Numbered from the stretch's first letter, positions 1 through 9,016 are shown. The stretch is 64,000 nt of DNA from Actinomycetota bacterium (GCA_020161245.1 JAIUOK010000009.1:1-64000), one strand, 5' to 3'. Notes: generated by a model not told the origin, from the letters alone. Program-made: numbers and translations.

Positions 1-467
1 GCGAGCAGGCTGTTCTGCACCTTGGTGTCGCGCACGTACTTCGTCCACGTGCGGCCGGCGACCTCGAGGGTGCCCTCCGTGGGCGCGCGGTTGGTCTGGG
101 CCTCGACCCACTCGCGGTTCGGGCCCTGCGTCTGCTCGACGGCCACGTAGGTGCCCGACGGGGTCTGGTAGCCGGCGTGCCAGGTCATGAACCCGCCGGT
201 CGTGCGCACGTAGCGCGCCGAGGTCGTCGTCCACCCGCTCGGCAGGGCGACGGCCTCGACGATGGGCCAGCCGGTCTCCTTCTTGACCGGCACGGCCGAG
301 GCGTGGACGTCGACGGGCGGGCCGGAGAGCGAGTTGACCCGCGGCACCATGAGGACGAGGACGAGCACCATCCCGAGGACGGCGAGGAGCGAGAGGACGA
401 GGTTCTTCGTCGACCCCATCGAGTAGCGGCTCCGGGCCGGCGGGGCGGGAGGTGCGGGCGTGCTCAC
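1..467 (-). CDS. DUF4245 domain membrane-anchored protein (partial, C-terminus beyond window)
   Basis: The reading frame runs leftward off the window edge, so only about 155 residues are present. The start is a GTG at 465-467; an in-frame ATG at 417-419 would remove 16 residues, including most of the basic stretch before the membrane segment. Residues about 22-41 form one hydrophobic helix ([17 protein letters not shown]), followed by an extracytoplasmic domain with the [17 protein letters not shown] start usual for DUF4245. The family has no known activity; it is commonly divergent from glpX in Actinomycetota, as here (96 bp between start codons). Identification is by sequence pattern and context. 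Confidence 0.8.
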   Translation of the reverse strand, partial: MSTPAPPAPPARSRYSMGSTKNLVLSLLAVLGMVLVLVLMVPRVNSLSGPPVDVHASAVPVKKETGWPIVEAVALPSGWTTTSARYVRTTGGFMTWHAGYQTPSGTYVAVEQTQGPNREWVEAQTNRAPTEGTLEVAGRTWTKYVRDTKVQNSLL

Positions 468-517
468 CCCACCATCGTCGCCCACGGGTCCCCGGGACGG
501 CGAATCCGGCCCGGCGA

Positions 518-523
518 TAGTGT
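518..523 (+). promoter_or_regulatory. Candidate -10 element of glpX
   Basis: TAGTGT fits the actinobacterial TANNNT -10 pattern, 40 nt before the glpX ATG. No convincing -35 is visible. A purine-rich ribosome binding site (GGAGGACGAGG) follows at 547-557. Confidence 0.35.
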
Positions 524-563
524 GGGCCCGCAGCCCACGACGTCATGGAGGACGAGGACGCCC

Positions 564-1574
564 ATGTCCGAGCAGCCCCGCGCGCTCTACCCCGACCGCA
601 ACCTCGCCCTCGAGCTCGTCCGCGTCACGGAGGCCGCCGCGATGGCCGCCGGCCGCTGGGTCGGCCGGGGCGAGAAGAACCTCGCCGACGGCGCCGCCGT
701 CGCCGCGATGCGCAACCTCGTCTCCACCGTCTCCATGCGCGGCACCGTCGTCATCGGCGAGGGCGAGAAGGACGAGGCGCCGATGCTCTTCAACGGCGAG
801 CACGTCGGCGACGGCACGGGCCCCGAGGTCGACGTCGCCGTCGACCCGATCGACGGCACCACGCTGTGCGCCAAGGGCATGCCCAACGCCATCTCGGTGC
901 TCGCTGTCGCCGAGCGCGGCGGGATGTACGACCCGTCGGCCGTGTTCTACATGGAGAAGCTGGTCACCGGGCCCGAGGGCGCCGACGTCGTCGACATCGA
1001 TGCACCCGTGCTCGACAACCTCAAGCGGCTGGCGAAGGCCAAGAACGAGCGCGTCGAGGACCTCACGGTCGTGATCCTCGACCGCCCGCGCCACGAGGGC
1101 ATCGTCAACGACGTCCGCGCAGCCGGGGCCCGCATCAAATTCATCTCCGACGGGGACGTCGCCGGCGCCATCATGGCCGCGCGCGAGGGCACCGGCGTCG
1201 ACCTGCTGCTCGGCATCGGCGGCACGCCCGAGGGCGTCATCGCCGCCTGCGCGATCAAGTGCCTCGGCGGCGTCATCCAGGGCAAGCTCTGGCCCAAGGA
1301 CGACGCCGAGCGGGGCCGCGCGATCGACGCCGGCCACGACCTCGGCCGGGTCCTGCTCACCGACGACCTCGTCACCACCGACAACGTCTTCTTCGTCGCG
1401 ACGGGCATCACCGACGGCGAGCTGCTCGAGGGCGTCCGGTTCCAGGGCGGCAACCCCACCACGCACTCGATCGTCATGCGCAGCAAGAGCGGGACGATCC
1501 GCGAGGTGATGAGCGAGCACGCGCTGAGCAAGCTGCGGACATACTCCTCCGTGGACTTCGACTCGGCCGGCTGA
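564..1574 (+). CDS. glpX: Fructose-1,6-bisphosphatase class II
   Basis: A 336-residue cytoplasmic enzyme that hydrolyses fructose 1,6-bisphosphate to fructose 6-phosphate, the committed step of gluconeogenesis; class II enzymes are the only FBPase in many Actinomycetota. Visible family motifs are the [10 protein letters not shown] metal/phosphate segment (residues 65-74), the DPIDGTT motif (94-100) and the GIGGTPEGV loop near residue 216. The open frame extends upstream to 177, but the ATG at 564 is preferred: it has a GGAGG-type ribosome binding site 7-10 nt upstream, gives the family length, and the upstream part overlaps the opposing DUF4245 gene. A MarR gene follows 49 bp downstream. Confidence 0.96.
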   Translation: MSEQPRALYPDRNLALELVRVTEAAAMAAGRWVGRGEKNLADGAAVAAMRNLVSTVSMRGTVVIGEGEKDEAPMLFNGEHVGDGTGPEVDVAVDPIDGTTLCAKGMPNAISVLAVAERGGMYDPSAVFYMEKLVTGPEGADVVDIDAPVLDNLKRLAKAKNERVEDLTVVILDRPRHEGIVNDVRAAGARIKFISDGDVAGAIMAAREGTGVDLLLGIGGTPEGVIAACAIKCLGGVIQGKLWPKDDAERGRAIDAGHDLGRVLLTDDLVTTDNVFFVATGITDGELLEGVRFQGGNPTTHSIVMRSKSGTIREVMSEHALSKLRTYSSVDFDSAG

Positions 1575-1623
1575 GCCGGCGCGGGCCGGGCCCGCGACAG
1601 CACCAGCGCCTGAGGAGCACGCG

Positions 1624-2127
1624 ATGCCGCCGACCGACCGACCGGACGACCCCATCGCCCTCGCTGCAGGGCAGTGGGATCGCCACGGCTGGGCCGAGGC
1701 GACGCCCGGGATGACGATGATCACCTCGGTCATGCGCGTGCAGCAGATCCTCCAGCAGCGCGTCGACGCCGTGCTCAAGCCGTTCGACCTGTCGTTCGCG
1801 CGCTACGAGGTGCTCATGCTGCTGTCGTTCAGCAGCACAGGGGCGATGCCGATGAAGCGCGTCGGCTCGCGGCTGCAGGTGCACCCGACGAGCGTCACGA
1901 GCGCCGTCGACCGGCTCGAGGCGCAGGGGTTCGTCGAGCGGGTGCCGCACCCCACCGACCGCCGGACCGTGCTCGCGACGATCACCGAGAGGGGCCGCGA
2001 GACCGCGTCGGCGGCGACCCTCGAGCTCAACGCCCAGGTGTTCGAGCAGCCGGGGCTGCCGGTCCGCGACCTCACGACGCTCAACGCCCTGCTGGCGCGG
2101 ATCCGCTCGCAGGCCGGCGACTTCTAG
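1624..2127 (+). CDS. MarR-family transcriptional regulator
   Basis: 167 residues. A winged helix-turn-helix occupies residues about 57-125: helix YEVLMLLSF, recognition region VHPTSVTSAVDRLEAQGFVER, and a wing with DRR (112-114) followed by VLATIT. N- and C-terminal helices would form the dimer interface usual in the family. A GAGGAG ribosome binding site lies 5 nt before the ATG. It ends only 6 bp from the convergent icmF stop, and MarR genes beside acyl-CoA mutases are common, so a regulator of branched-chain acyl-CoA metabolism is a reasonable inference. The ligand is unknown. Confidence 0.9.
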   Translation: MPPTDRPDDPIALAAGQWDRHGWAEATPGMTMITSVMRVQQILQQRVDAVLKPFDLSFARYEVLMLLSFSSTGAMPMKRVGSRLQVHPTSVTSAVDRLEAQGFVERVPHPTDRRTVLATITERGRETASAATLELNAQVFEQPGLPVRDLTTLNALLARIRSQAGDF

Positions 2128-2133
2128 CCAGCC

Positions 2134-5100
2134 TCAGACCGACCGCCGGTAGCGGCCGCCGACCTCGAAGAACGCCTCGGTGATCTGGCCGAGCGACGCG
2201 ACACGGACGGCGTCCATGAGCGCGTCGAAGATGTTGCCGCCCGACGTCGCAGCGTCCTGCAGCCGTGCGAGGGCCGCGGGCGCCTCGTCGCGGTGGCGCT
2301 CCTGGAACGCGCGCAGCCGCTCGAGCTGCGACTGCTTCTCCGCCTCGGTGGCACGCGCGAGCTCGAGAGTCTCGTGCTCCTCCCCGCCGCCGGGGCGCAG
2401 GAAGGTGTTGACGCCGATGATGGGCAGCGAGCCGTCGTGCTTGCGCTGCTCGTAGAGCATCGACTCGTCCTGGATGCGGCCGCGCTGGTAGCCGGTCTCC
2501 ATCGCGCCGAGCACGCCTCCACGGTCGGCGATGCGCTCGAACTCCTGGAGCACCGCCTCCTCGACGAGGTCGGTCAGCTGGTCGACGACGAACGAGCCCT
2601 GCAGCGGGTTCTCGTTCATCGACAGGCCCCACTCCTTGTCGATGATCATCTGGATCGCCAGGGCACGGCGGACCGACGACTCGGTCGGTGTGGTCACGGC
2701 CTCGTCGAAGGCGTTGGTGTGCAGGGAGTTGGCGTTGTCGTACAGGGCGCACAGCGCCTGCAGCGTCGTGCGGATGTCGTTGAAGTCCATCTCCTGCGCG
2801 TGCAGCGACCGGCCGCTCGTCTGCACGTGGTACTTCAGCTTCTGCGCGCGCTCGTCGGCGCCGTAGCGCTCCTTCATCGCGACGGCCCAGATGCGCCGGG
2901 CGACGCGGCCGATGACGGTGTACTCGGGGTCCATGCCGTTGCTGAAGAAGAACGACAGGTTGGGCGCGAAGTCGTCGACGTCCATGCCCCGGGCGAGATA
3001 GCTCTCGACGTAGGTGAACCCGTTCGCCAGCGTGAACGCCAGCTGGCTGATGGGGTTCGCCCCGGCCTCGGCGATGTGGTAGCCGGAGATGCTGACCGAG
3101 TAGAAGTTGCGCACGTCGTGGTCGATGAACCACTGCTGGATGTCAGCCATGGCACGCAGCGAGAACTCGGTCGAGAAGATGCAGGTGTTCTGGCCCTGGT
3201 CCTCCTTGAGGATGTCGGCCTGCACCGTCCCGCGCACGGTCGACACCGTGCGGGCCCGGATCTCCTCGAGCTCGCCGGCGTCGGGCTCGCGGCCCTCCTC
3301 ATCCCGGAACCGGTCGACCTGCTGGTCGATCGCCGTGCTGAGGAACATCGCCAGGATCGTGGGCGCCGGCCCGTTGATCGTCATGGACACCGACGTGGTC
3401 GGCGAGCACAGGTCGAACCCGGCGTAGAGGTCCTTCATGTCGTCGAGCGTCGCGATGGAGACGCCTGACGTGCCGACCTTGCCGTAGATGTCGGGCTGCG
3501 GCGCGGGGTCGCGGCCGTACAGCGTCACCGAGTCGAACGCCGTCGACAGCCGGGTCGCCGGCTGCCCCTCCGAGAGCAGGTGGAAGCGGCGGTTCGTGCG
3601 CGCCGGGTCGCCCTCGCCCGCGAACATGCGGGCGGGCGCCTCGCCGGTGCGCTTGAACGGGAACACGCCGGCCGTGAACGGGAACCGGCCCGGCAGGTTC
3701 TCCTTGCGCAGGAAGCGCAGCAGCGCTGCATCGTCGTCGTCCGGCGGCAGCGCGACGCGCGGAACCTTGCTGCCCGACAGCGTCTCGCGCGTGAGCGGGG
3801 TGGTTATCTCGCGGCCGCGCACGACGTAGACCTGCTCGTCGCCGGTGTACGACGCCTTGACCTGCGGCCACTGCTCGAGCAGCCGCTGCGCGTCGCCGCC
3901 GAGGTCCTTCGTGGTGTTGTCGAGGAGCGCGCGCACGGCGGCGGCCGCCTCGAGCTCGTCCTGGTCGTCGAGCAGCGCGGCCGTAGCGGCGAGCTGCTGG
4001 CGGCGCCGCGCCAGCGCGGCATCGCTCTCGGTGCTGCGGTGGTAGCCGCGCACCGTGTCGGCGATCTCGGCGAGGTAGCGCTCGCGGCCGCGCGGCAGCA
4101 CCCCGGCCAGCCCCGTCGACGTGCGCCCGTCGACCACGGGCAGCACCCCGTCGAACGCGGGGAGGCCCTTCGCGACGAGCAGGCCCTTGAGGTGGTGGTA
4201 GAGGGCGGAGACGCCGTCGTCGTCGAAGCGCGCCGCGCTGGTGCCGAAGACCGGCATCTCCTCCCAGGGCGTGCCGAACGCCTCGCGGTTGCGCACCATC
4301 TGGCGTGCGACGTCGCGGCGCGCGTCCTCCGCGCCCCGGCGCTCGAACTTGTTGATGGCCACGACATCGGCGAGGTCGAGCATGTCGATCTTCTCGAGCT
4401 GGCTCGCCGCGCCGTACTCCGGCGTCATCACGTAGAGGCTCACGTCGGCGTGCGGCACGATCGCGGCGTCGCCCTGGCCGATGCCCGGCGTCTCGACGAC
4501 GACGAGGTCGTACCCGGCCACGGTGCACGCTGCCACCACGTCGTCGAGGCAGGGCGGCACGACCGACGACGAATCGCGTGTCGCGAGAGAGCGGAAGAAC
4601 ACGACCTCGGGGTCGAGCGAGTTCATCCGGATGCGGTCGCCGAGCAGGGCGCCTCCCCCGCGGCGCCGGGTCGGGTCGATCGCGACGACCGCGACGCGCA
4701 CCTTGTCCTGGGAGTCGCGCCGCAGCCGGCGGAGCAGCTCGTCGGTGAGCGACGACTTGCCGGAGCCGCCGGTGCCGGTGATGCCGAGCACCGGGGCCCG
4801 CCGCTCGCCCGCGGCAGCCCGCACCGCGTGGGCGAACGGCGCGTCGTCCGACTCGAGCACGGTGATGGTGCGGGCCAGCGCCGCGGCGTCGCCGGACGCC
4901 AGCGCCCCGAGGTCGGCGCCGGACTCCGCGAGGTCGACGTCGCACTCCCGGACCAGCTCGTTGATCATCCCGGGCAGCCCGAGCCGCTGGCCGTCCGACG
5001 GCGAGAAGATCCGCACGCCGACCGCCGCGAGCCGCTCGATCTCCTCGGGCACGATGACCCCGCCCCCGCCGCCGAAGACCCGGACGTGCCCCGCGCCGCG

Positions 5101-5358
5101 CTCGCGCAGCCGCTCGACGAGGTAGGTGAAGTACTCGACGTGGCCGCCCTGGTACGACGACACCGCCACGCCCTGGACGTCCTCCTGCAGCGCGGCGGTC
5201 ACGACGTCCTCGACCGAGCGGTCGTGGCCGAGGTGGACCACCTCGCACCCCTGGGACTGCAGCAGCCGGCGCATCACGTTGATGGCGGCGTCGTGCCCGT
5301 CGAACAGGCTCGCGGCCGTGACGAACCGGACGGGGTGCTGCGGCACGTGCAGGCTCAC
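2134..5358 (-). CDS. icmF: Fused isobutyryl-CoA mutase with MeaB-type GTPase
   Basis: 1074 residues, the normal size for IcmF. Order: N-terminal cobalamin-binding domain (DGHDAAIN at 20-27, His22 the expected lower axial ligand of B12), central G-protein chaperone domain (P-loop GTGGSGKS at 195-202, later NKFERRG as the NKxD-like element), then the substrate-binding TIM barrel from about 530 (FPFTAGVFPFKR). It interconverts isobutyryl-CoA and n-butyryl-CoA with adenosylcobalamin; the GTPase part loads and protects the cofactor. Start is GTG at 5358 behind a strong AGGAGG site. A close relative (pivalyl- or ethylmalonyl-type mutase) cannot be excluded, since specificity depends on single active-site residues. 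It probably serves valine and branched-chain acyl-CoA turnover. Confidence 0.95.
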   Translation of the reverse strand: MSLHVPQHPVRFVTAASLFDGHDAAINVMRRLLQSQGCEVVHLGHDRSVEDVVTAALQEDVQGVAVSSYQGGHVEYFTYLVERLRERGAGHVRVFGGGGGVIVPEEIERLAAVGVRIFSPSDGQRLGLPGMINELVRECDVDLAESGADLGALASGDAAALARTITVLESDDAPFAHAVRAAAGERRAPVLGITGTGGSGKSSLTDELLRRLRRDSQDKVRVAVVAIDPTRRRGGGALLGDRIRMNSLDPEVVFFRSLATRDSSSVVPPCLDDVVAACTVAGYDLVVVETPGIGQGDAAIVPHADVSLYVMTPEYGAASQLEKIDMLDLADVVAINKFERRGAEDARRDVARQMVRNREAFGTPWEEMPVFGTSAARFDDDGVSALYHHLKGLLVAKGLPAFDGVLPVVDGRTSTGLAGVLPRGRERYLAEIADTVRGYHRSTESDAALARRRQQLAATAALLDDQDELEAAAAVRALLDNTTKDLGGDAQRLLEQWPQVKASYTGDEQVYVVRGREITTPLTRETLSGSKVPRVALPPDDDDAALLRFLRKENLPGRFPFTAGVFPFKRTGEAPARMFAGEGDPARTNRRFHLLSEGQPATRLSTAFDSVTLYGRDPAPQPDIYGKVGTSGVSIATLDDMKDLYAGFDLCSPTTSVSMTINGPAPTILAMFLSTAIDQQVDRFRDEEGREPDAGELEEIRARTVSTVRGTVQADILKEDQGQNTCIFSTEFSLRAMADIQQWFIDHDVRNFYSVSISGYHIAEAGANPISQLAFTLANGFTYVESYLARGMDVDDFAPNLSFFFSNGMDPEYTVIGRVARRIWAVAMKERYGADERAQKLKYHVQTSGRSLHAQEMDFNDIRTTLQALCALYDNANSLHTNAFDEAVTTPTESSVRRALAIQMIIDKEWGLSMNENPLQGSFVVDQLTDLVEEAVLQEFERIADRGGVLGAMETGYQRGRIQDESMLYEQRKHDGSLPIIGVNTFLRPGGGEEHETLELARATEAEKQSQLERLRAFQERHRDEAPAALARLQDAATSGGNIFDALMDAVRVASLGQITEAFFEVGGRYRRSV

Positions 5359-5381
5359 GGGGACCTCCTGGGCTCAGGGCT

Positions 5382-5403
5382 GATACTAGGACATCCAACT
5401 ATC
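5382..5403. promoter_or_regulatory. Imperfect dyad over the icmF promoter
   Basis: A 22-bp dyad, 16 of 22 positions symmetric, with arms GATA...TATC and an inner GGA...TCC. On the minus strand it contains TAGTAT (5389-5384), a good TANNNT -10 for icmF about 26 nt before its GTG. The overlap suggests repression. The neighbouring MarR protein is one candidate ligand-responsive regulator; a TetR-type regulator elsewhere is another. Confidence 0.45.
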
Positions 5404-5504
5404 TGCCGTCCATGCTCCGTCGGCACCGCCAGGGTCCTCCCCGCCCGGCCGCGCCGAGGGCGCTGCGTCCGGTCACCGGCGCGCGGCTGCGGCACGATGG
5501 CCCC

Positions 5505-6215
5505 GTGCAGCCCCTCGAGCCGCCCGGGCCCGTCGCCGGACGAGAGCAGGACGCCGTGCTCGCCCTGCGTGCCCTCGTCGGCGCGTGGTCGTCGCTGGCC
5601 GCCTACACCGACGGCGCGGGGCTGTCGCTCGACCCCGCCGTCATAGCGCTGCGCCACAGCGACAGCGCCTTCAACGCCGCGCTCGTCGTCGAGCCCGACC
5701 TCGACGCGGTGGGCCGTGCCGCCGCCTGGTTCGGCGATCGCGAGTGGCGCGCGTGGTCGTCGTCGCACGACACGTCGGTCATGCTCGCGGCGCTCGGCCA
5801 CCATCCCGTCGGCGCACGGATCGCCATGACGGCGCCGGCGTCCGAGCAGGCGCGCGGCGCGGGGTTCCGCGACGCGGTGGCCGGCGAGGTGCTCGAGCTG
5901 GTCGGCGTGCCGCGCGAGTCGCTGGCTGCCGGCAGCGGCCTCGTCGCCGTGCTGACCGACGACGCAGGCTCGGGCGCGCTGCTGTTCGCCGGCGATGCGG
6001 CGGCCGGCGTCCCGCTGCTGGCCCGCCGCCACGACGCCGTCGACCGGCGCCACGAGGTGCTCGCTGAGGTCAGGCGCCTGGCCGGCGCGCGAGGGCTGCG
6101 GTCGGTGACCTGTTTCGCCGAGCCCGACGACGAGGCGCTCTGCCGCGACGCCGGCTTCGAGGCGGTGGCGCGGTGGACCGTCACGGTCGCGCCGTCGGCA
6201 CCGGTCACGCCGTGA
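5505..6215 (+). CDS. Protein of unknown function, possibly GNAT-like
   Basis: 236 residues from the GTG at 5505, which sits exactly 6 nt behind CACGAT, matching the leaderless layout seen elsewhere here; a longer frame to 5412 is less likely. The sequence is a soluble alpha/beta protein without membrane segments. The C-terminal part (a helix rich in R/A, then RSVTCFAEPDDEALCRDAGFEAVARWTVT) resembles the end of GNAT acetyltransferases, where an acidic loop and a GFE motif close the fold, but the acetyl-CoA R/Q-x-x-G-x-G/A loop is not obvious. Divergent from icmF. No function is assigned. Confidence 0.75.
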   Translation: MQPLEPPGPVAGREQDAVLALRALVGAWSSLAAYTDGAGLSLDPAVIALRHSDSAFNAALVVEPDLDAVGRAAAWFGDREWRAWSSSHDTSVMLAALGHHPVGARIAMTAPASEQARGAGFRDAVAGEVLELVGVPRESLAAGSGLVAVLTDDAGSGALLFAGDAAAGVPLLARRHDAVDRRHEVLAEVRRLAGARGLRSVTCFAEPDDEALCRDAGFEAVARWTVTVAPSAPVTP

Positions 6216-6221
6216 CGTCGG

Positions 6222-6908
6222 TCAGCGGCCGAGCTCGCGGCGGACCGTGCGCTCGATCTTGACCTCGCCCATGAAGGCGAAGCCCTCGAACCGGATCACC
6301 GGCGCACCGGGCGGAGGGTCGCTGTGGGGCGGGTCGACGGCATTGCCCATGATCGCGACGACGTTGGACACGACGTGCACGCCCTCGGGGACGACGACCT
6401 TGATCGCGCCCATCAGCGCGAAGGTGCGCATCACCGTCTCGGTGCTCGTGAGGACCGCCTGGCTCAGGTCGAGCTCGACGTTGCCCATCACCGCGACCTG
6501 GCTGCTGTCGGGCGAGACGACCCAGCGCCCGCGCTTCTTGCTCTCGCTCATGAAGGCGACGGCGCCGCCCTGCCCCTGCTCGGCGCGCGTCGTGTCGATG
6601 ACGGCGATCTGCTCGTCGTCGCGGCGCACGAGGTCGGGCCCCGGCGACACCGCCACGATCTGGCCGGCGCCAGGCACGGTGAACGACCCGGGAGGCAGCG
6701 GCAGGTCGGACAGCAGCGGCAGCAGCTCGCCGTACGTCGTCGCCTTGTAGACGGCGCTGAGCCGCTCCTCGTGCTCGACCGGCGAGAGGCGGCCCTCGGC
6801 GAACGCGTCGCGCAGCAGGCCCGCGACTTTCTCGCGGTCGGCGTCCGAGGCACGCAGCGACAGCGCGTCGGAGACGCGGTCGGGCACCCGGTCGGGAAGC
6901 TCGCTCAC
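6222..6908 (-). CDS. DUF1707 / LiaF-like C-terminal domain protein
   Basis: 228 residues. The N-terminal DUF1707 (SHOCT-like) module has the signature LRASDADREKVAGLLRDAF followed by EGRLSPVEHEERL; the C-terminal half is a beta-rich domain of the cell-wall-active antibiotic response (LiaF/DUF2154) type, with repeated MGxxEVDL-like strands. No transmembrane helix is seen. The start is placed at GTG 6908 because TAGGGT (6921-6916, minus strand) lies 7 nt upstream and the protein then begins MSELPDR, as in relatives; an alternative GTG at 6950 would overlap the upstream stop. The role is unknown, possibly envelope-stress related. Confidence 0.85.
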   Translation of the reverse strand: MSELPDRVPDRVSDALSLRASDADREKVAGLLRDAFAEGRLSPVEHEERLSAVYKATTYGELLPLLSDLPLPPGSFTVPGAGQIVAVSPGPDLVRRDDEQIAVIDTTRAEQGQGGAVAFMSESKKRGRWVVSPDSSQVAVMGNVELDLSQAVLTSTETVMRTFALMGAIKVVVPEGVHVVSNVVAIMGNAVDPPHSDPPPGAPVIRFEGFAFMGEVKIERTVRRELGR

Positions 6909-6915
6909 AGGGACG

Positions 6916-6921
6916 ACCCTA
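6916..6921 (-). promoter_or_regulatory. Candidate leaderless -10 (TAGGGT) for the DUF1707 gene
   Basis: TAGGGT on the minus strand is followed by 7 nt and the GTG at 6908, so transcription would begin at or next to the start codon. It supports the shorter gene start. Confidence 0.45.
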
Positions 6922-6942
6922 ACGGCCGACGGACGGGGCGGG

Positions 6943-7341
6943 TCATCCACCGACGGTCGTACCCGGGACGTCCCTCGACCACAGGCAGAACGGGTGGCCG
7001 CTGGGGTCGAGCAGCACCCGGACGTCGTGCTGCGGCTGGTGCGCCGCGAGCCTGGCCCCGAGCTCGAGCGCGCGCTGCGTCTCTGCGGCGAGATCGCCCA
7101 CCTCGATGTCGAGGTGCTGCTGCATCTGCTGCGACCCGGGCTCCTGCGGCCACACCGGCGGCTGGTGGTCGACCTCCTCCTGGAACGACAGGCCGGTGCC
7201 GCCGCCGGCGGGCCGCAGCATCACCCAGCCGGGCTCGTCGTCGACGACGTCCCAGCCGAGCAGGTCGCGGTAGAAGCCCGCGAGCATGTGCGGGTCGTCC
7301 GTGCCCAGGACCGCGGCCGACAGTCGGGGAAGGCCTGTCAC
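6943..7341 (-). CDS. VOC (glyoxalase/bleomycin-resistance fold) protein
   Basis: 132 residues with the two beta-alpha-beta-beta-beta modules of the vicinal oxygen chelate fold. The N-terminal half contains DPHMLAGFYRDLLGWDVVDDEPGWVMLRP and the C-terminal half DPSGHPFCLW, the usual end of family members of the glyoxalase-like subgroup found in Actinomycetota. Candidate metal ligands (His, Glu) are present but the full set cannot be assigned by eye. GTG at 7341 overlaps the stop of the upstream YjbR-type gene in a GTGA, so the two are translationally coupled. The substrate is unknown. Confidence 0.85.
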   Translation of the reverse strand: MTGLPRLSAAVLGTDDPHMLAGFYRDLLGWDVVDDEPGWVMLRPAGGGTGLSFQEEVDHQPPVWPQEPGSQQMQQHLDIEVGDLAAETQRALELGARLAAHQPQHDVRVLLDPSGHPFCLWSRDVPGTTVGG

Positions 7342-7760
7342 GACTCGTCCCTCGCAGCCAGCCACTCCTTCGCGGCGCGCTTGGGCGCGACCGCGAGCCA
7401 CGACTCCTCGATGAGCTCCTGCAGGTCGTCGACGGCGACGTCGTCGAGCAGCACGAGGACCCCCGTGTACTTCGCGAAGTGCGGGATGTCGAAGCAGGCC
7501 TCGAGCTCCTCGATGCGCGCCCGCTTGGTCTCCATGTCCGGCGTGCGCACGGCGATGCTCTCGCCGTCCGGCGGCTCGATTCCCGCAGCCTCGAGCTGGC
7601 GCAGGTCGGACGAGCGCATGGGCCGCTCCCACACGACCTGCTTGCCCTTGTCGCCCTGGATCTTCCAGACCCGCCACCCGTCGAAGCTGGTGCCCGCATC
7701 CTTCTCGTGCACCAGCGGAAGCGACAGCGCGATCCGCTCGACGTCGTCCCAGCTCGCCAT
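7338..7760 (-). CDS. MmcQ/YjbR family protein
   Basis: 140 residues of the YjbR fold (double wing, CyaY-like). Family hallmarks are the start MASWDDVERIALSLPLVHE, the strand region WRVWKIQGDKGKQVVWERP and the C-terminal ELIEESWLAVAPKR. Proteins of this family are small cytoplasmic proteins described as DNA-binding-like, without a settled function. The ATG at 7760 is preceded by TAGCGT and a 6-nt spacer, so the mRNA is probably leaderless. Forms a two-gene unit with the downstream VOC protein through a 4-bp overlap. Confidence 0.88.
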   Translation of the reverse strand: MASWDDVERIALSLPLVHEKDAGTSFDGWRVWKIQGDKGKQVVWERPMRSSDLRQLEAAGIEPPDGESIAVRTPDMETKRARIEELEACFDIPHFAKYTGVLVLLDDVAVDDLQELIEESWLAVAPKRAAKEWLAARDES

Positions 7761-7766
7761 GCCGAC

Positions 7767-7772
7767 ACGCTA
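7767..7772 (-). promoter_or_regulatory. Candidate leaderless -10 (TAGCGT) of the YjbR-VOC pair
   Basis: TAGCGT on the minus strand, 6 nt before the ATG at 7760. Confidence 0.45.
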
Positions 7773-7829
7773 GGGGCAGGGACCGACGGGGCGGGAGGGC
7801 TCGTCCAGGTTCCGGCGCACCCTGCTCGA

Positions 7830-8894
7830 TCAGCGCCAGCGGGCGCGGTCGTACTGGGGCGGCCAGGAGATGTCGGCGCCGAGCTCGTGGGCGGCGCGCA
7901 GCGGCCAGCGCGGCTCGCGCAGCAGCGCACGTGCGAGCAGGACGACGTCGGCCGCCCCGCTCGCGACGACGTCCTCGGCCTGCTTCGGCTCCGTGATGAG
8001 GCCGACGGCCCCGGTGGGCACCCCCGTCTCGCGGCGGATCTGCTCCGCGAACGGCACCTGGTAGCCGGGGCCGATCACGATGTCCTGGCGCGGATCGAGA
8101 CCGGCGCTCGAGACGTCGACGAGGTCGACGCCGAGCGCGCCTGCGCGACGGACGAGCTCGACGCTGCCCGCGACGTCCCAGCCGCCCTCGACCCAGTCGC
8201 TCGCCGAGATGCGCAGGAGCAACGGCTTGTCCTCCGGCCACACCTCGCGCACCGCCTCGATCACCGAGAGCGGGTAGCGCATGCGGTTCTCGAGGCTGCC
8301 GCCGTACTCGTCGTCGCGCAGGTTCGACAGCGGCGAGAGGAACTGGTGGAGCAGGTAGCCGTGGGCCGCGTGGATCTCGACCGTGTCCGCGCCGATCTCG
8401 AGCGCGCGGCGCGCGGCGTCGGCGAAGCCGCGCCGGACGGCGTCCAGGGATGCGTGCGACAGCTCGTGGGGGACGTCGTAGTCGCCGAACGCCACGGCCG
8501 ACGGCGCGACGGTGCGCCACCCGCCGTCGGCGGCCGGCACACTGCCATGGCCCTTCCACGGCGCCCAGGTCGACGCCTTGCGACCGGCGTGGGCGAGCTG
8601 GAAGCCGAAGGGCACGCCCTGGTCGTGCACGAAGTCGACGATGGGCCGCATGGCTGCGGCCTGGCGGTCGTCCCAGAGCCCGAGGTCGTCGGGGCTGATG
8701 CGCCCCTCCGGCGTCACCGCCGTCGCCTCGGTCAGCAGCAGGCCCGGGCGGCCGGTGGCGAGGGCGCCGAGGTGCGGCAGGTGCCAGTCCGAGGGGAAGC
8801 CGTCATGGCTGGAGTACTGGCACATCGGGCTGACCCACACCCGGTTCGCGAAGGTGGTGCCCCGCAGCGTCAGCGGCTCGAACAGCCGGCTCAT
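7830..8894 (-). CDS. NADH:flavin oxidoreductase, Old Yellow Enzyme (YqjM-like)
   Basis: 354 residues, a single FMN-binding TIM barrel. The class is the short thermophilic-like/YqjM group: N-terminal WVSPMCQYSSHDG carries the redox-tuning cysteine (Cys25, equivalent to Cys26 of YqjM), FQLAHAGRKAS, the HGYLLHQFLSPLSN active-site segment, and RISASDWVEGGWD. These enzymes reduce activated C=C bonds (enones, maleimides) with NADPH; the physiological substrate is usually unknown. The start ATG at 8894 fits family length; the longer frame upstream reads into low-complexity sequence. It lies divergent from fumarase. Confidence 0.93.
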   Translation of the reverse strand: MSRLFEPLTLRGTTFANRVWVSPMCQYSSHDGFPSDWHLPHLGALATGRPGLLLTEATAVTPEGRISPDDLGLWDDRQAAAMRPIVDFVHDQGVPFGFQLAHAGRKASTWAPWKGHGSVPAADGGWRTVAPSAVAFGDYDVPHELSHASLDAVRRGFADAARRALEIGADTVEIHAAHGYLLHQFLSPLSNLRDDEYGGSLENRMRYPLSVIEAVREVWPEDKPLLLRISASDWVEGGWDVAGSVELVRRAGALGVDLVDVSSAGLDPRQDIVIGPGYQVPFAEQIRRETGVPTGAVGLITEPKQAEDVVASGAADVVLLARALLREPRWPLRAAHELGADISWPPQYDRARWR

Positions 8895-9016
8895 CTCGTT
8901 CCCTCTCGTCGTCGTCGGTCGACCCTCTCGCACCGGCGGCAACCTGGCGCGCCGGGGTTCCATTCCGCGGGAGCCGTGTGAGGCAGCCGACGAAGACCCG
9001 GCGGAGCGGGCCGCCG

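Noticed and set aside
177..563. N-terminal extension of glpX
   Set aside because: It overlaps the DUF4245 gene, and the ATG at 564 with its ribosome site gives the normal FBPase length.
5359..5504. Cobalamin riboswitch upstream of icmF
   Set aside because: The gap is too short for the ~200-nt element and no B12-box sequence is present; a dyad over the -10 explains the region better.
3580..5646. Long open frames antisense to icmF, and similar ones at 2293-3468 and 3299-5398
   Set aside because: They mirror icmF codons in a very GC-rich genome, show no domain, and consist of Arg/Ala/Gly/Val-rich text.
6324..8981. 885-codon open frame antisense to the DUF1707, VOC, YjbR and OYE genes
   Set aside because: It spans four recognisable genes on the other strand and has no protein-like composition.
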